A DNA stretch of 6,392 nt from an uncultured Clostridia bacterium (GTDB lineage: Bacteria > Bacillota > Clostridia > Oscillospirales > Oscillospiraceae). Numbering within the stretch: the first letter of the stretch is position 1; each line of letters opens with the position of its first letter. The notes below the pieces were generated by a model, which had not been told where the DNA came from, ran no database searches, and was given only the letters and a program-made list of their open reading frames with translations. The stretch covers positions 1-6,392 of the forward strand of contig CALBJG010000144.1 of NCBI GenBank assembly GCA_937892865.1, read 5' to 3'. Below are positions 5,850-6,392 of the stretch, in pieces. The translations under genes were made by a program, and so were the position numbers.

Positions 5850-6392
5850 ATGCAAATGTACAATCTGGCTGTTAAAAAGGGTGCAAATGCGGCAAGTCAC
5901 AACGCCGTTGTTACATCGGATTCTGAACAACTTTCTCTTTTTGATGATTTGTTGAAGGAACTGAATAAAGCCGGGGGCAAACTGTCCTCTGATCAGATCA
6001 CCACCGCCATCAACAAACTCAAATCTGCCCGGGATACTGCCAAAAAGAGAGAGGCGCAGGAACGCGCGGAAAAGGAGAAAGAAGAAGCGGCGCGAAAAGC
6101 CGAAGAGGAACGTGACGAAGCTATTATGATCAATATCGAGATGAAACGCCAGAAAGAAGAACTCGATGCGAAGATCAAGAAGTTTGAAGAAAGAAAAGAA
6201 AAAGAACTTGAAAAGGCTAAAGAGGAGGCACGTGAAATCATCAAAGAAGCCAAAATGGTTTCAGATGAAGTAAAAGAAGAACTGAAGGCACTTGCCAAAC
6301 TGGAAAGCATGGGAGAAAGAAATGTCAAATTCGATAAAGGCAGGAAACGGCTGCGTGAAATCGAAAAGAAAAATCAGACTGCCATGAAACGT
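5850..6392 (+). CDS. Coiled-coil protein with a beta-clamp-binding motif, partly MutS2-like (3' partial)
   Basis: Open from ATG 5850 to the window end (181 codons, no stop). Residues 1-25 are unremarkable. Residues 27-31 are QLSLF, an exact match to the QL(S/D)LF pentapeptide by which DNA replication and repair proteins bind the beta sliding clamp. Residues about 33-60 look helical (DDLLKELNKAGGKLSSDQITTAINKLKS by eye), and residues about 60-150 are a long Lys/Glu-rich coiled coil. The part from about 118 on (KAKEEAREIIKEAK, later GRKRLREIEKK) resembles the coiled coil after the ATPase domain of MutS2, but no MutS ATPase precedes it. This is therefore not a normal MutS2 unless something lies beyond the window. 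No signal peptide or membrane helix is seen. Function unknown; a DNA-repair or replication link is inference. It is divergent from the restriction-protein remnant. Confidence 0.8.
   Translation, partial: MQMYNLAVKKGANAASHNAVVTSDSEQLSLFDDLLKELNKAGGKLSSDQITTAINKLKSARDTAKKREAQERAEKEKEEAARKAEEERDEAIMINIEMKRQKEELDAKIKKFEERKEKELEKAKEEAREIIKEAKMVSDEVKEELKALAKLESMGERNVKFDKGRKRLREIEKKNQTAMKR

Noticed and set aside
5993..6328. Ser/Phe-rich minus-strand frame opposite the coiled-coil gene
   Set aside because: The repeated Ser/Phe/Ala is simply the complement of a Lys/Glu-rich coiled coil, so it is a shadow and not a secreted or membrane protein.

Overview
The window looks like chromosomal DNA from a low-redundancy Clostridia-type Firmicute, most likely a gut Oscillospiraceae/Ruminococcaceae relative. 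The grounds are strong AGGAG-type ribosome sites, moderate-to-high GC in the coding regions, and protein types common in that group: Opp/Dpp ATPases, a small ECF-like membrane protein, a DUF2779 nuclease and a WYL regulator. The genus assignment is inference, since no rRNA or marker gene is present.

Positions 1-2043 hold the 3' end of a peptide-importer operon. It contains an OppD/DppD-type ATPase (5' end outside the window), an OppF/DppF-type ATPase and an 84-residue single-pass membrane protein of unknown role. The three are packed with 0-1 base between them and end at a hairpin that can terminate transcription from both sides. The convergent gene at 2052-2597 (minus strand) encodes a six-helix membrane protein resembling the substrate-binding (S) component of an ECF vitamin transporter. 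It has a well-formed promoter of its own.

Positions 2598-5297 are the most interesting intact part. From a divergent promoter region, the plus strand carries a DUF2779 protein that combines a Cas4/RecB-like PD-(D/E)XK nuclease half, including Cys residues suited to an Fe-S cluster, with a DnaQ-like DEDD exonuclease half. A WYL-domain transcription regulator follows 34 bases later, and a strong intrinsic terminator closes the pair. A nuclease coupled to a WYL regulator suggests a regulated DNA-repair or phage-defence module, but this is not shown.

Positions 5298-6392 look like a small island of accessory DNA. It contains an AT-richer minus-strand remnant of a DUF262/DUF1524 (GmrSD-type) restriction protein. 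Only the C-terminal HNH-like region remains, and its last residues are displaced by a one-base frameshift. Divergent from it is the start of a charged coiled-coil protein that runs off the window. Near its N-terminus is a perfect beta-clamp-binding pentapeptide (QLSLF), and its distal part resembles the coiled coil of MutS2. No tRNA, rRNA, CRISPR array, transposase or recombinase was seen.
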